Notes under the pieces: generated by a model
Told to the model about the DNA's origin: nothing
What the model saw: only the letters and a program-made list of their open reading frames with translations
The model's database searches: none
Origin: Janthinobacterium sp. B9-8
GTDB taxonomy: Bacteria > Pseudomonadota > Gammaproteobacteria > Burkholderiales > Chitinibacteraceae
Assembly: GCF_000969645.2 (NCBI RefSeq)
Contig: NZ_CP014222.1
Location: 558,001-622,000, forward strand
Length of the DNA: 64,000 bases
Direction: 5' to 3'
Shown: positions 53,702 through 62,906 of the stretch, in pieces
How positions within the stretch are numbered: position 1 is the first letter of the stretch
Layout: every line of letters begins with the position of its first letter
Position numbers and translations under genes: made by a program

Positions 53702-55519
53702 TCACTCCACCGTAACACTCTTAGCCAAATTTCTCGGTTTATCTACATCCGTCCCGCGTGCCAGTGCCGTGTGATAGGCCAGCAGTTGTAATGGCACGGT
53801 GTGCAGGATGGGGGAGAGTAGGCCGTAGTGTTCGGGTAGGCGGATGACGTGGACGCCTTCGCTGGCGGTGATGCGCGAATCGGCGTCGGCAAATACGTAT
53901 AGCTCGCCGCCGCGGGCGCGTACTTCTTGCATATTGGATTTTAGTTTTTCGATCAGGGTGTCGTTAGGGGCCACGGTAACGACGGGCATTTCTTTGGTTA
54001 CCAGCGCCAGCGGGCCGTGTTTTAGCTCGCCTGCTGGGTAGGCTTCGGCGTGGATATAGGAGATTTCTTTCAGCTTAAGCGCGCCTTCCAGAGCAATTGG
54101 GTAGTGCAGGCCACGGCCTAGGAAGAGGGCGTTTTCTTTGATGGCAAATTGCTCGGCCCATGCAATGATTTGCGGCTCTAGTGCTAGCACGGCGCTGATG
54201 GCAACGGGCAGGTGGCGCATGGCTTTGATGTGTTCGGCTTCTTGCTCGTCGCTGAGTCTGCCTTTGATTTGCGCTAAAGACAGCGCTAGCAGGAATAGTG
54301 CTGCCAATTGGGTGGTAAAGGCTTTGGTGGAGGCCACGCCGACTTCTACCCCGGCATGGGTGATATAGGCCAGCTCGCATTCGCGCACCATGGCGCTGGT
54401 GGCTACATTGCAGATGGTCAGCGTGTGCAGCATGCCTAGGCTACGGGCGTGTTTTAGCGCGGCAAGGGTGTCGGCCGTTTCGCCGCTTTGGCTGATGGTC
54501 ACGACTAGGCTTTTAGGATTAGGCACGCTATCGCGGTAGCGGTATTCGCTGGCGATTTCTACATTCACCGTAATTTTGGCGATGGATTCAATCCAGTATT
54601 TGGCGGTTAGCCCGGCGTAGTAGCTGGTGCCGCAGGCCAGAATCAGTACCGAATCAATGTCTTTAAAAATGCCGTAGGCTTTGTCGCCAAATAGCTCGGG
54701 CATGATATTGGTGACATTTTCTAAGGTGTCGGCAATGGCGCGTGGCTGCTCAAAAATTTCTTTTTGCATGTAATGGCGGTAAGGGCCAAGCTCGGCACCG
54801 CCGCTATGGGCGTGAACGGTGCGAATCTCGCGCTGCACCGATGTGCCTTGGCTGTCTACAATCCAACATTTTTGTAATTGCAGATCAACTACATCGCCTT
54901 CTTCCAGATAAATAATCTGATCGGTCGTGCCCGCTAGGGCCATCGCATCAGAGGCAATAAAGTTTTCACCTTTGCCCACGCCCACAATCAGGGGGGAGCC
55001 TAAACGTGCGCCCACTACGCGGTGCGGCTCGTCGCGGCAGAATACGGCGATGGCAAAAGCGCCAGTTAAGCGTTTGACTGCTTGCTGTACGGTCTCAAAT
55101 AAATCACCTTGATAAAGATGATCGATCAGATGCGCGATCACTTCGGTATCGGTTTGGCTTTCAAATACATAGCCAGCGGCGGTTAGCTCGGCGCGCAGCT
55201 CTTCATGGTTTTCGATAATGCCGTTGTGCACCAGCGCAATTCGCTCGCGCGAGAAATGTGGGTGAGCATTGGCCGATGAAGGCACGCCGTGGGTGGCCCA
55301 TCGGGTGTGGGCAATGCCGGTAAAGCCTGCTAAACCAGTCTGATCGATTTGTGCTTGCAGCTCGGTCACGCGGGAGGTGCTGCGCGAGCGTTGCAGCTTG
55401 CCATCCACATGCAAGGCCACGCCGCAGGAATCGTAGCCACGGTATTCAAGCCGTTTAAGCCCTTCTAGCAAAATAGGGGTGATATTACGCTGGGCAACTG
55501 CACCGACAATACCGCACAT
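53702..55519 (-). CDS. glmS: glutamine-fructose-6-phosphate aminotransferase GlmS
   Basis: This enzyme makes glucosamine-6-phosphate from fructose-6-phosphate and glutamine, the first step to UDP-GlcNAc. The 605-residue protein has the N-terminal nucleophile Cys in MCGIVGAV. The glutaminase domain has [11 protein letters not shown] and HTRWATHG; two SIS domains follow ([19 protein letters not shown]). It ends LAKSVTVE, as usual. Start and length are typical. Its 3' end faces the cassette array and secretion island. Confidence 0.97.
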   Translation of the reverse strand: MCGIVGAVAQRNITPILLEGLKRLEYRGYDSCGVALHVDGKLQRSRSTSRVTELQAQIDQTGLAGFTGIAHTRWATHGVPSSANAHPHFSRERIALVHNGIIENHEELRAELTAAGYVFESQTDTEVIAHLIDHLYQGDLFETVQQAVKRLTGAFAIAVFCRDEPHRVVGARLGSPLIVGVGKGENFIASDAMALAGTTDQIIYLEEGDVVDLQLQKCWIVDSQGTSVQREIRTVHAHSGGAELGPYRHYMQKEIFEQPRAIADTLENVTNIMPELFGDKAYGIFKDIDSVLILACGTSYYAGLTAKYWIESIAKITVNVEIASEYRYRDSVPNPKSLVVTISQSGETADTLAALKHARSLGMLHTLTICNVATSAMVRECELAYITHAGVEVGVASTKAFTTQLAALFLLALSLAQIKGRLSDEQEAEHIKAMRHLPVAISAVLALEPQIIAWAEQFAIKENALFLGRGLHYPIALEGALKLKEISYIHAEAYPAGELKHGPLALVTKEMPVVTVAPNDTLIEKLKSNMQEVRARGGELYVFADADSRITASEGVHVIRLPEHYGLLSPILHTVPLQLLAYHTALARGTDVDKPRNLAKSVTVE

Positions 55520-55564
55520 AGAAACCTCGAAAGAGAAGATAAATGGGAAGGTTGTAAATCATGT

Positions 55565-55717
55565 ATGGCGGGTGGAACCCGCTCCAATCAACTTCAGCGA
55601 AACGTTACTTGTAGGGCGGGTGCAACCCGCGAGCAATGCCTAAAAATACGCGGGTTGCACCCGCCCTACGATGATTCAATGTTTGTAGTAGTTGTTAGGG
55701 TTGGAGTAAAACCCGCC
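55565..55717. repeat. nested palindromes between glmS and the Lrp-type gene, including a miniature R1
   Basis: The core at 55611-55669 is a perfect 21-bp inverted repeat (GTAGGGCGGGTGCAACCCGC plus G) with a 17-base loop. It matches the first 60 or so bases of R1 joined to its last bases, so it is R1 with the middle deleted. It sits inside a weaker outer pair (ATGGCGGGT...TCCAA at 55565 and TTGGAG...ACCCGCCAT at 55696-55716). The whole gap 55520-55904 has no gene. Confidence 0.75.
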
Positions 55718-55904
55718 ATGTTTAAGCTGGATGATTTCAAAACGGCGGGTAAGCACCTGCCCTAGGAAATAAATGAAGCAATCTCCTTATCCTAAATGGT
55801 TTTGTGTGAATATATCTTTCAAAATTTAATGTATTATGAAATAAATAGATAACCATCTATTTGTATGAATTTTTATTTCATTTTTATAAATTTTGTGAAT
55901 TTAT

Positions 55905-56375
55905 ATGACATCGACCATGGTATTAGATGAGCTGGATAAACGCATCTTGCAACAATTACAGCAAGATTCTTCACTAAGTAATCAAGATCTGGCCGCCAAG
56001 GTGCACGCCTCGCCGCCCACCTGCTTGCGCCGCGTAAAGCGCTTAATAGATACGGGGGTGATTGCCAAGCAAGTAGCGATTTTAGCGCCAGAGAAAGTCG
56101 GCGCAGGCTTAACCGCCATCGTTGAAATCACGCTGGATGTGCAAACATCAGAAAAGATGCAGGAGTTTGAGCAGCTCGCCGCAGCAGAAAAAACCGTGCA
56201 GCAATGCTATCGCGTCTCGCCGGGGCCGGATTTTGTGCTGATTATTCAGGTGGCGGATATGAATGCCTATCACCAGCTAGCCCACCGCCTTTTTGCCACT
56301 CAATCGAATATCCGCAATGTAAGAAGCTTTTTTTCGATGTTTAGAAGCAAGTTTGAAACGTACTTGGCGTTGTGA
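55905..56375 (+). CDS. Lrp/AsnC family transcriptional regulator
   Basis: The 156-residue protein has the N-terminal helix-turn-helix LDELDKRILQQLQQDSSLSN, DLAAKVHASPPTCLRRVKRL and a C-terminal RAM (amino-acid binding) domain (TAIVEITLDVQTSEKMQEFE, VSPGPDFVLIIQVADMNAYH). These proteins form octamer-type assemblies and sense amino acids. The start may be the ATG at 55905 or the one four codons later. No target gene adjoins it; the R1 repeat follows. Confidence 0.92.
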   Translation: MTSTMVLDELDKRILQQLQQDSSLSNQDLAAKVHASPPTCLRRVKRLIDTGVIAKQVAILAPEKVGAGLTAIVEITLDVQTSEKMQEFEQLAAAEKTVQQCYRVSPGPDFVLIIQVADMNAYHQLAHRLFATQSNIRNVRSFFSMFRSKFETYLAL

Positions 56376-56421
56376 AGGGACGCTTTATTTATTGAAGAAT
56401 ATTCATTGGATGCGGATGCTT

Positions 56422-56840
56422 TTCGTAGGGCGGGTGCAACCCGCCGTTTTTAAGTATTTGATGCGATAGCTGGCGGGTTGCACACCATAGGCGCTAACCA
56501 AAATCAAAAAGACCTTTTTAGTGCCTTCGGCACGTTGATTTTGGAGCGCTTGGCCACCGCGGGGGCCTTCCTTTCTTGAACGGCCAAGAAACGAAGCCAA
56601 GCCACAACCTCAAGAACACGAAGGCCCCTCCGCTGCGGACAATCTAGTCGGCGGCAGGCGGGATTGGCTCGCTGCCTCGCTCCCTGGCCGAAACCCCGCC
56701 CCGCTTGTTCCTCGCTCCGGCGTGTTTCAAGGGGACTTTAAAAAGCCCTATGCAAAGAGCGTGGTTGTTATGCTTTTTCGCTGTTTATATAATAAAAAAC
56801 AATTTGGTTAGGGCGTATGGGGTTTCACCCGCCCTACGAA
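56422..56840. repeat. R1 long dispersed repeat, copy B (about 420 bp)
   Basis: It has the same orientation and block order as copy A at 2159-2560. Shared blocks include TAGTGCCTTCGGCACGTTGA, GGCCAAGAAACGAAGCCAAG, CGAAGGCCCCTC, CCGCTTGTTCCTCGCT and TTTCACCCGCCCTACGAA. The end sequences are inverted relative to each other (CGTAGGGCGGGTGCAACCCG and GGTTTCACCCGCCCTACGAA). There are no convincing genes inside. Confidence 0.8.
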
Positions 56841-56851
56841 TAAGCTAATAC

Positions 56852-57742
56852 TCACAATGCTGTTTTGCTAGCCGCTTGTATTAGCCATTTTTCAACAATG
56901 GTAACCGCCGCAGCAGCAGGTTTCAGTGCCGAGCGTACAAGGTGATAGGCCAGCCCTTCGACGATTGGCGTTAGAGGGACTTCTAGCAGGCCCATTGCTA
57001 TTTCTTCTTTGACTAATTCTAAGCTCAGTAGCGCAACACCTTGCCCGGCAAGGGCGGCTTGGATGGCGTGGCTTTCTTCTGAGTAGCGAATTCCTGCTGT
57101 GCTATCCAGATCACTTATCCCTGCATTTTGTAGCCAGCCTGCCCATGTTAAATGCATTGGTGGCGGGCTGTGCCAGTCAAAGTGAATCAGCGGATGCAGG
57201 CTTAAATCGGATAACTGCCGGATGTGCAGCAGCTTGCTGGCAACGGGCGCAAAGTGGTCTTGTAATAGGCGCGTTGCCAGCAAATCGTGATAGCTTCCCT
57301 GGCCATAACGAATGGCTAAATCAACCGCTCCCGAGTGTAAATCTACCTGTTGATTTGAGGCGTGAATATGCAGATCGATTTCAGGGTGCGCTGCTTGAAA
57401 CGCTGCCATGCGGGGCACCAGCCATTTTGCGGTAAAGGCAGGCGTCGCTGAAAGCGTAACGGTGCTGCGCTGCCTTACTCGCAAGCGCTCAACGCCCGCC
57501 GCAATACAATCAAAGCCTTCTTTTGTGGCGGCGTAGAGTAATTCACCCTCTGCACTTAAATCTACTTTGCGCGTTTGGCGTACAAAAAGCGCACAAGACA
57601 AGCTGTCTTCTAGTGCCCGGATTTGATGGCTAATTGCTGTGGGGCTGACGGATAGCGCTTCTGCTGCCAGCTTAAAGCTCTTTAAACGTGCGGCTGCTTC
57701 AAAGGCTCGCAGGGCAGAAAGGGAGGGGAGTCTGGGTTTCAT
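56852..57742 (-). CDS. LysR family regulator (GcvA-like)
   Basis: The product is about 296 residues. The N-terminal helix-turn-helix SLSALRAFEAAARLKSFKLA, AEALSVSPTAISHQIRALE is followed by a GcvA-type substrate domain (TVTLSATPAFTAKWLVPRMA, VDLAIRYGQG). I prefer MKPRLPS as start; an in-frame ATG five codons upstream (57757) is the alternative, and neither has a good ribosome site. It is divergent from the azoreductase-like gene, its likely target. Confidence 0.9.
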   Translation of the reverse strand: MKPRLPSLSALRAFEAAARLKSFKLAAEALSVSPTAISHQIRALEDSLSCALFVRQTRKVDLSAEGELLYAATKEGFDCIAAGVERLRVRQRSTVTLSATPAFTAKWLVPRMAAFQAAHPEIDLHIHASNQQVDLHSGAVDLAIRYGQGSYHDLLATRLLQDHFAPVASKLLHIRQLSDLSLHPLIHFDWHSPPPMHLTWAGWLQNAGISDLDSTAGIRYSEESHAIQAALAGQGVALLSLELVKEEIAMGLLEVPLTPIVEGLAYHLVRSALKPAAAAVTIVEKWLIQAASKTAL

Positions 57743-57861
57743 CCTTAAAGAATACATGAATTTAAATCAGCTATGGCTACAAAAATACTCGTTTGTATGG
57801 CTTAAATAATTGAAACAAACTAAGGCATGAATGAATTTAATCACTGATTGGAGTTTTAAAC

Positions 57862-58587
57862 ATGCCGACCTTATTACATATTGATTCAAGTGCGCGTAGT
57901 GGTCTTTCTGGGGCAGATCCCCATGGCTCGCACACCCGTCGTCTGAGTGCCCGTTTTGTGAAGCAATGGCAAAGCCAGCATCCTCATGGGCGGGTAATTT
58001 ATCGCGATCTTGGTGCTGCACCGCCTGCGTTTATTACTGGGCAATGGATACATGCAGCGTTTACGCCTGCTGATGCCCGAGAGCCGTGGATGCACGATGC
58101 GCTGGCCGAAAGTGATTTATTGATCAGTGAATTGCTCGCTGCCGATGTCATTGTGGCGGGTGTGCCGATGTATAACTTTGGCCCACCTGCGCAATTTAAG
58201 GCGTATATCGACAATATTGTGCGGGTTGGAGTGACTTTTGGTTTTGATCGCACACGCAAAGGCCAACCTTACTGGCCCATGCTGAGCGAGCAAGGCAAGC
58301 AGCTCGTATTGTTATCTGCCCGAGGTGATTTTGGCTACGATGCAGGCGGGAAAATGGCGGCAAGCAATCATGTGGAAGCAGCGGTGCGTACAGCCTTTGC
58401 CTATATCGGCATCACCCAAGTAAATAGTGTGGCGATTGAATACGATGAGTTCGCAGACGAGCGCCTAGCGCAGTCGATTAGGCATGCGGAAGGAAAGGTG
58501 GATGAGCTGCTTATTGGTTTAAGGGGTGTTAAGCAGCCTTTGAAAAACGCGAGTAAGACGCCATTGATACAAAAGATAGAGTGCTAA
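57862..58587 (+). CDS. FMN-dependent NADH-azoreductase/quinone reductase, AzoR-like
   Basis: The 241-residue flavodoxin-fold protein has LLHIDSSARSGLSGADPHGS at the phosphate-binding loop, VPMYNFGPPAQFKAYIDNIV and ARGDFGY near the flavin. These match AzoR/AcpD proteins, cytoplasmic enzymes that reduce quinones and azo compounds with NAD(P)H. The C-terminus has about 20 extra residues (GVKQPLKNASKTPLIQKIEC). It is transcribed away from the LysR gene, which probably regulates it. Confidence 0.9.
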   Translation: MPTLLHIDSSARSGLSGADPHGSHTRRLSARFVKQWQSQHPHGRVIYRDLGAAPPAFITGQWIHAAFTPADAREPWMHDALAESDLLISELLAADVIVAGVPMYNFGPPAQFKAYIDNIVRVGVTFGFDRTRKGQPYWPMLSEQGKQLVLLSARGDFGYDAGGKMAASNHVEAAVRTAFAYIGITQVNSVAIEYDEFADERLAQSIRHAEGKVDELLIGLRGVKQPLKNASKTPLIQKIEC

Positions 58588-58614
58588 ACCTTGAACCACA
58601 GAGGAAAACGAGGG

Positions 58615-58669
58615 CACAGAGCACACAGAGAAAACTATCTAATCATTGATTTTCTCAGTGTGCTCTGTG
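58615..58669. terminator. hairpin between convergent genes, possible bidirectional terminator
   Basis: CACAGAGCACACAGAGAAAA and TTTTCTCAGTGTGCTCTGTG pair over 19 of 20 positions with a 15-base loop, between two convergent genes. No long T-run follows the stem on either strand, so termination is likely but not certain. Confidence 0.55.
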
Positions 58670-58705
58670 ATTCAATATTTGGCTCTGGGTAATATATCCC
58701 GCCGA

Positions 58706-59155
58706 TTACTTAACGCTTACTGGCTTGGCTTGTACGTTAAATGATTTGTGGGTGATTTTCCATTCGCCCTCTATTTTTAGCAGCGCCATATAGTCTACAA
58801 ATTTGATGCTTGGGTAATCGAGCATGACTTTGGCGATGGCGGCGTCGCCTGTGATATCGATGATTTCAAAGCTGCGTTTGCGTTGTGCTTCATCGCTGGC
58901 GGCTTTGCCATTAAAGCGCCCAGCGTATTGCTCTACGCTCCATGAAATTAAATTGCCGCTGATATGGCCAACGATTTTTGCATCGTTACTAAATGCTTTA
59001 CGTACAAAATCTGCGTTTCCGGTTTCATGCGCCCGAATATAGTTTTGCAATGGTAGCTTTGCGGCTTCTAGTTCAGTGTCTTGTGCAAAAACACGCGGTG
59101 CAAAAACCATTGTTGCCAGAAAAATAGGCATACATAAAATGAGCTTGAGTTTCAT
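58706..59155 (-). CDS. secreted NTF2-like (lumazine-binding-like) protein
   Basis: The 149-residue product has a signal peptide (cleavage near VFA-QDT). The mature domain has the NTF2-like cone pattern: LPLQNYIRAHETGNADFVRK, IVGHISGNLISWSVEQYAGR and YPSIKFVDYMALLKIEGEWK. This suits the putative lumazine-binding group. Function is unknown; it is probably periplasmic. It is 21 bases from the next minus-strand gene and may share its transcript. Confidence 0.75.
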   Translation of the reverse strand: MKLKLILCMPIFLATMVFAPRVFAQDTELEAAKLPLQNYIRAHETGNADFVRKAFSNDAKIVGHISGNLISWSVEQYAGRFNGKAASDEAQRKRSFEIIDITGDAAIAKVMLDYPSIKFVDYMALLKIEGEWKITHKSFNVQAKPVSVK

Positions 59156-59176
59156 ATCGAGTATGCCTTTATGGGT

Positions 59177-60130
59177 TTATTCGCTTGTTTCGCTTGTTTC
59201 GCTTGTTTGAGCAGGGGCTTTTTTTGTTTTTCTAAATCTACGAATTAATAAAACAATCGCTGCAATCACTAGCCATAAAGGCCAGATTCTCATGAGCTCG
59301 ATACTGGCATCCAGCCCCCAATACCAGCCTGATTGAATGGCTTGGCCAAGGCGGTAGAAGAAATTTGGGCGGGCTTGTTTGATGATTGCTTCTGTATCAC
59401 TGACTTCTGCCTGATTGATTTGGGACGCTTGATCTAGAAATAATGTGATTTTGCTAAAGGCTACCTGGTCGGCAAATTCTTTTTCCAGAATGATGGCATG
59501 GTCTCTGGCTTGTTTGCTGCTGTCTTGCGCATCAATCGCGATGGCTTTTTCTTCCGCATTGCCGCTGCCTTTGGCGGCTTTACCCATTTGGCTTTGTGTT
59601 TCTTGATTGCGGCGGATACCTAGTCTTTGTTTGAGTAATTCAAATTGTGCATCTTGGGCAAGGAAAGTCCGTTCATTTAAAAAAATAATTTGCCCGGCCA
59701 TTTGGCGCAGGAAGTCTTGGGTTTTTTCGCTGGGCACTCGAATAATCAATGCGCCTGTTACCGCGTATTCGGTGAGTTTCAATTTCTTATTGTCGCCAAT
59801 AGGCTCAAAGTGAATTTGGGCTATTTCTGATTTAATTGCATTTTTTTCAACAAAGCCACCCAGCTGGGCGGCAATATCTTCAATGATTAGTGCAGATTTA
59901 TAAACGTCTTTTACTTGAAATTTAGCATCGGCGGTGCGAATAAATTGGCGGGTGCTATCGCTATAAGTATTGGCACTGGAGCTAAGTTGCTCTTTGCTGC
60001 TGACTGGTGCGGAATCTGCTGCCGATTCGGCAACTGCATTTGCGGCGGGCATTTCGCCCATTTCTTCTTTTTTACCGCAGGCACCGAGCAGGACGATAGT
60101 AAGGCATAGAAAGAGCGTTTTGATCTGCAA
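59177..60130 (-). CDS. DUF4349 lipoprotein
   Basis: The 317-residue product starts with a lipoprotein signal (LLGAC). A low-complexity linker, the DUF4349 core (FIRTADAKFQVKDVYKSALI, VPSEKTQDFLRQMAGQIIFL), a charged helical region and a C-terminal transmembrane helix (IWPLWLVIAAIVLLIRRFRK) follow. The last residues are an in-frame 9-base repeat (SETSETSE; about three TTCGCTTGT units at 59179-59209). Function is unknown. The unit number may vary between strains without shifting the frame. Confidence 0.85.
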   Translation of the reverse strand: MQIKTLFLCLTIVLLGACGKKEEMGEMPAANAVAESAADSAPVSSKEQLSSSANTYSDSTRQFIRTADAKFQVKDVYKSALIIEDIAAQLGGFVEKNAIKSEIAQIHFEPIGDNKKLKLTEYAVTGALIIRVPSEKTQDFLRQMAGQIIFLNERTFLAQDAQFELLKQRLGIRRNQETQSQMGKAAKGSGNAEEKAIAIDAQDSSKQARDHAIILEKEFADQVAFSKITLFLDQASQINQAEVSDTEAIIKQARPNFFYRLGQAIQSGWYWGLDASIELMRIWPLWLVIAAIVLLIRRFRKTKKAPAQTSETSETSE

Positions 60131-60296
60131 GGCTAGATTTCCTAATGGTTTTACGATTTTTTAGGCAGGCTGACGCGTAGCATACAGAGAGATATATTGA
60201 TTGGGCAGGAATATAAAGTGGGCGTGGTTTTTATGTGCCATTTATCAAGAAAAGATAATGGCGAGCAGAGATTTATAAGGAGAGATGGGGCTTGTG

Positions 60297-60337
60297 GTGA
60301 GGGCGTTTGCAGCTGAAGCCGCTGCAAACGCCCTCAC
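60297..60337. terminator. strong hairpin downstream of the M48 protease gene
   Basis: GTGAGGGCGTTTGCAGC and GCTGCAAACGCCCTCAC form a perfect 17-bp stem with a 7-base loop, just after the protease stop on the minus strand. No T-run follows, so termination is likely but not certain. Confidence 0.6.
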
Positions 60338-60356
60338 CATTTCATACGTTTAGCGC

Positions 60357-61112
60357 TTATTTGCCGCTAGCAATGCGGTTTTGAATATTTTTAGCGCGAT
60401 CAGCAGATGCCGGGTGCGAGCTCAACATGCTGTGATCGCCGCCACCTAGTTTTTCCAGTTTTTGGAATGCAGTGGCTAAGGCTTCACGGTTTAGTTTTTT
60501 CTGGGTTAATACATCAAAAGAGAAGTTATCTGCGTCTGATTCTTGCGATTGCGAGAATTGGGCGTTGATCAGGCCTTCAGTAAATTCGCCTAAATCGGAG
60601 CCATTAAGCTGAGCCACGGTAGCATTGCCGGATGAGCTTGCTGCGGTGCGGGCTGCAGCAACAGCGTAGGCTGTTTGCATGGCTTTTTTGGAGTGGCCCA
60701 GTGCCACATGGCCCATTTCGTGGCCCACTACGCCGATCACTTCATCGTCTGTCATCAGATCCATCAGGCCGCTGTAGACGCGGATGCAGCCATTGGCCAT
60801 CGCCCATGCGTTTACATCACTGGTTAAATACACTTTGTAATTAACAGCTTGGCCATTGATATCCGTGCCCAGTTTTTTGGAAATGGCATCCATGCGTTTG
60901 CTGTATTTGTTTTTAGCGGGTGCAATTTTTGATTCAGAATCGCTTTGCACGCAAGCTTGGTTGGCCAGTGATTTGACATCGGTATCTGACAGCGTAGCGG
61001 CTTGAAATGCTTGCTCGCCTGCTTTGATAAGGCCGCCAAGATCAAATGCAGAGGCAGCAGGGGCTAGTAAACAGGTAAAGAGACCAGTCAGGGCGATAGA
61101 ACGCAGTTTCAT
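60357..61112 (-). CDS. M48 family zinc metalloprotease, periplasmic
   Basis: The 251-residue protein from the ATG ending at 61112 has a signal peptide (cleavage near ASA-FDL). The zinc site is HEMGH at residues 131-135, and the third ligand lies in QESDADNFSFD. VYLTSDVNAWAMANGCIRVY and a C-terminal SSHPASADR segment fit the LoiP/YcaL-type M48 proteases that clean up misfolded envelope proteins. A longer frame to 61169 would bury the signal peptide. TTAAGGAAGTTTGT upstream is the ribosome site. Confidence 0.9.
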   Translation of the reverse strand: MKLRSIALTGLFTCLLAPAASAFDLGGLIKAGEQAFQAATLSDTDVKSLANQACVQSDSESKIAPAKNKYSKRMDAISKKLGTDINGQAVNYKVYLTSDVNAWAMANGCIRVYSGLMDLMTDDEVIGVVGHEMGHVALGHSKKAMQTAYAVAAARTAASSSGNATVAQLNGSDLGEFTEGLINAQFSQSQESDADNFSFDVLTQKKLNREALATAFQKLEKLGGGDHSMLSSHPASADRAKNIQNRIASGK

Positions 61113-61523
61113 ACAAACTTCCTTAGTTAAATAAGTGTATTGCTCAAAATAACCACTTGTTTTGAGCAATGATTGATATCACGCGGCCATCCGTGTATTT
61201 AAAAAAACGTGCTGTGATTGGGCAATGCAGTCGTGGCGAGTAGTACCGGGTAGGTTGGGAATTGCTCCCCTTTCCTGATTGACTTAGCAATACACTGTTT
61301 TTGGGCAGTGCCTGATCAATTCACCATTCTGATGGCATAGATGGCGCAAGGCGTGCTTTATAACTCTGTAAGAGTGTATCTGTAAATAAGTTAAGAACAT
61401 TATTATTTTTACTTACGTTGATAAACAATAATAGCGGCCGCTTTGGGGTGCTATTGATTGAAAATTGATGAAGAAGTGCGAGGGGCTGGGCGCTTCTCCA
61501 TCTTGCCGCTAAAAAGCGCTGGA
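61113..61523. other. gene-free gap between the protease and the HD-type gene
   Basis: About 410 bases with the protease promoter in the first 100. A short hairpin (CACTG...CAGTG near 61292-61309) is present. I see nothing else. Confidence 0.4.
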
Positions 61524-62897
61524 TCAGTGCTGCGCTTCAGACAACATGTTGTGCAGTGCTTGCAAGCCCACCTGCCGCGAAGCCGCAATATGCATGCAGG
61601 CTTGGATAATCGACATAACCAAATTGTGATCCAGGCTTTTGAGAAAATCTTCCGGCGATAATTGGCCAGAAAAAAAGTGCCGTGCCAGAGACCAGGCTTG
61701 AAATGTGCCCTGATGGCCTAGGCTGCGATAGAGATAGGCGGTGAGTGGGGAGGCATTCAGATCAGAGTAGGTTTCCTCTGAGCGGCCTTGTTCAAAAATT
61801 TGCAGCAGTGCCGGGCGAACATCGCTGGCCGTATGGGCAGGCGGAAGAAAATTCTCGGCCCGATCTGGCGCGCTGCTTATGCCGTGGATGTCACCAAGAA
61901 ACATTGATACCGGGCAATCGCCGCCAGTTGCCAGGGCCATCGCTTCAATCAGGGCGATGGAGGTGAGTTTGGAGGCCAGAAAGTCACAGGAAAAAACAAT
62001 ATTCCTACGTGCCGCTTCAGTAAGCCGTTGGTATTCCGCATCGCTTGGCAGATCGGCATATTGGTGAAAAACAACTTCTGCTTTAAGCCCGTGCAGGAAT
62101 TCTTCCATCCGCAATAAGGCCATGCGATAGTCTTGCAGGGTATACACGCCTACCGTGTTGAGCGGGGTATTGGCTTCTTCGATGAGCAGCCAGGTTGCGG
62201 ATAAGAATTTACCGGGGTTGGGCTCCGCAAAGCCACCTACATCGATATTGCTCAGGCTTATCGCTTCTTGCATCACTTGTGCAAGGTATTCATCGGCTTC
62301 TGCATCGGTGAGTTCCGTCAGCCATTTTTTGCTTTGAATGCTTACTTTTTCTGCCAGTAGCTCAGAGCAATCTTTGCCATTTTCATCAGATCCCCGGAAA
62401 GGGATCGTGGCTTCAATGCAGGCCACAATGGCAATCAGATCGCTCATAGGCAAATAGGGCTGCATCAGCCTGACAGCGACAACGGCACTTAAAAACTCAT
62501 TCATTCCCCCATAGAGTGGCAGGGCCTGATGGGGCTTGAAATTAAAAATATCGGCACACATGACCAGTGCGTCATTATTTAGCTCTTGCAAAATAAAGCC
62601 GCCATTTTCGATATGGCATACATTGTTGAGCAAGGGGGCTATTTTTTTTGGGAAGCTGCCATCCAGTTGGTAATACACCAGATCATGAAAAAGTGCCGCA
62701 AGCTGTGGCCTGGCACTGAGGTCTTCGCAAAGCTCGAATATATGCGCCGCGGTGTGGTATTTGCGTGTTCTATTTTCCATCACACGGTGTACCAGTACGG
62801 CTAAGTGCTCGATCTCAGGCATCGCGATGGATACCGATAATTGGGCAAAAGCATCGCTAAAGATTTGGATAAAGCGGTTGATTTTTGCGGTGCTCAT
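61524..62897 (-). CDS. HD-domain-like protein of unknown function, partner of a class III cyclase
   Basis: The 457-residue soluble protein has an HD-type metal-binding pattern near the N-terminus: RKYH48TAAH52IFELCEDL, then LAALFH71D72LVYYQLD. This resembles metal-dependent phosphohydrolases and distantly cyclic-nucleotide phosphodiesterases. The long C-terminal part is unassigned. Its start lies 9 bases after the stop of the cyclase gene, so the two form an operon. A role in turning over the cyclase product is plausible but unproven. No signal peptide is present. Confidence 0.7.
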   Translation of the reverse strand: MSTAKINRFIQIFSDAFAQLSVSIAMPEIEHLAVLVHRVMENRTRKYHTAAHIFELCEDLSARPQLAALFHDLVYYQLDGSFPKKIAPLLNNVCHIENGGFILQELNNDALVMCADIFNFKPHQALPLYGGMNEFLSAVVAVRLMQPYLPMSDLIAIVACIEATIPFRGSDENGKDCSELLAEKVSIQSKKWLTELTDAEADEYLAQVMQEAISLSNIDVGGFAEPNPGKFLSATWLLIEEANTPLNTVGVYTLQDYRMALLRMEEFLHGLKAEVVFHQYADLPSDAEYQRLTEAARRNIVFSCDFLASKLTSIALIEAMALATGGDCPVSMFLGDIHGISSAPDRAENFLPPAHTASDVRPALLQIFEQGRSEETYSDLNASPLTAYLYRSLGHQGTFQAWSLARHFFSGQLSPEDFLKSLDHNLVMSIIQACMHIAASRQVGLQALHNMLSEAQH

Positions 62898-62906
62898 TGG
62901 GGCCTC

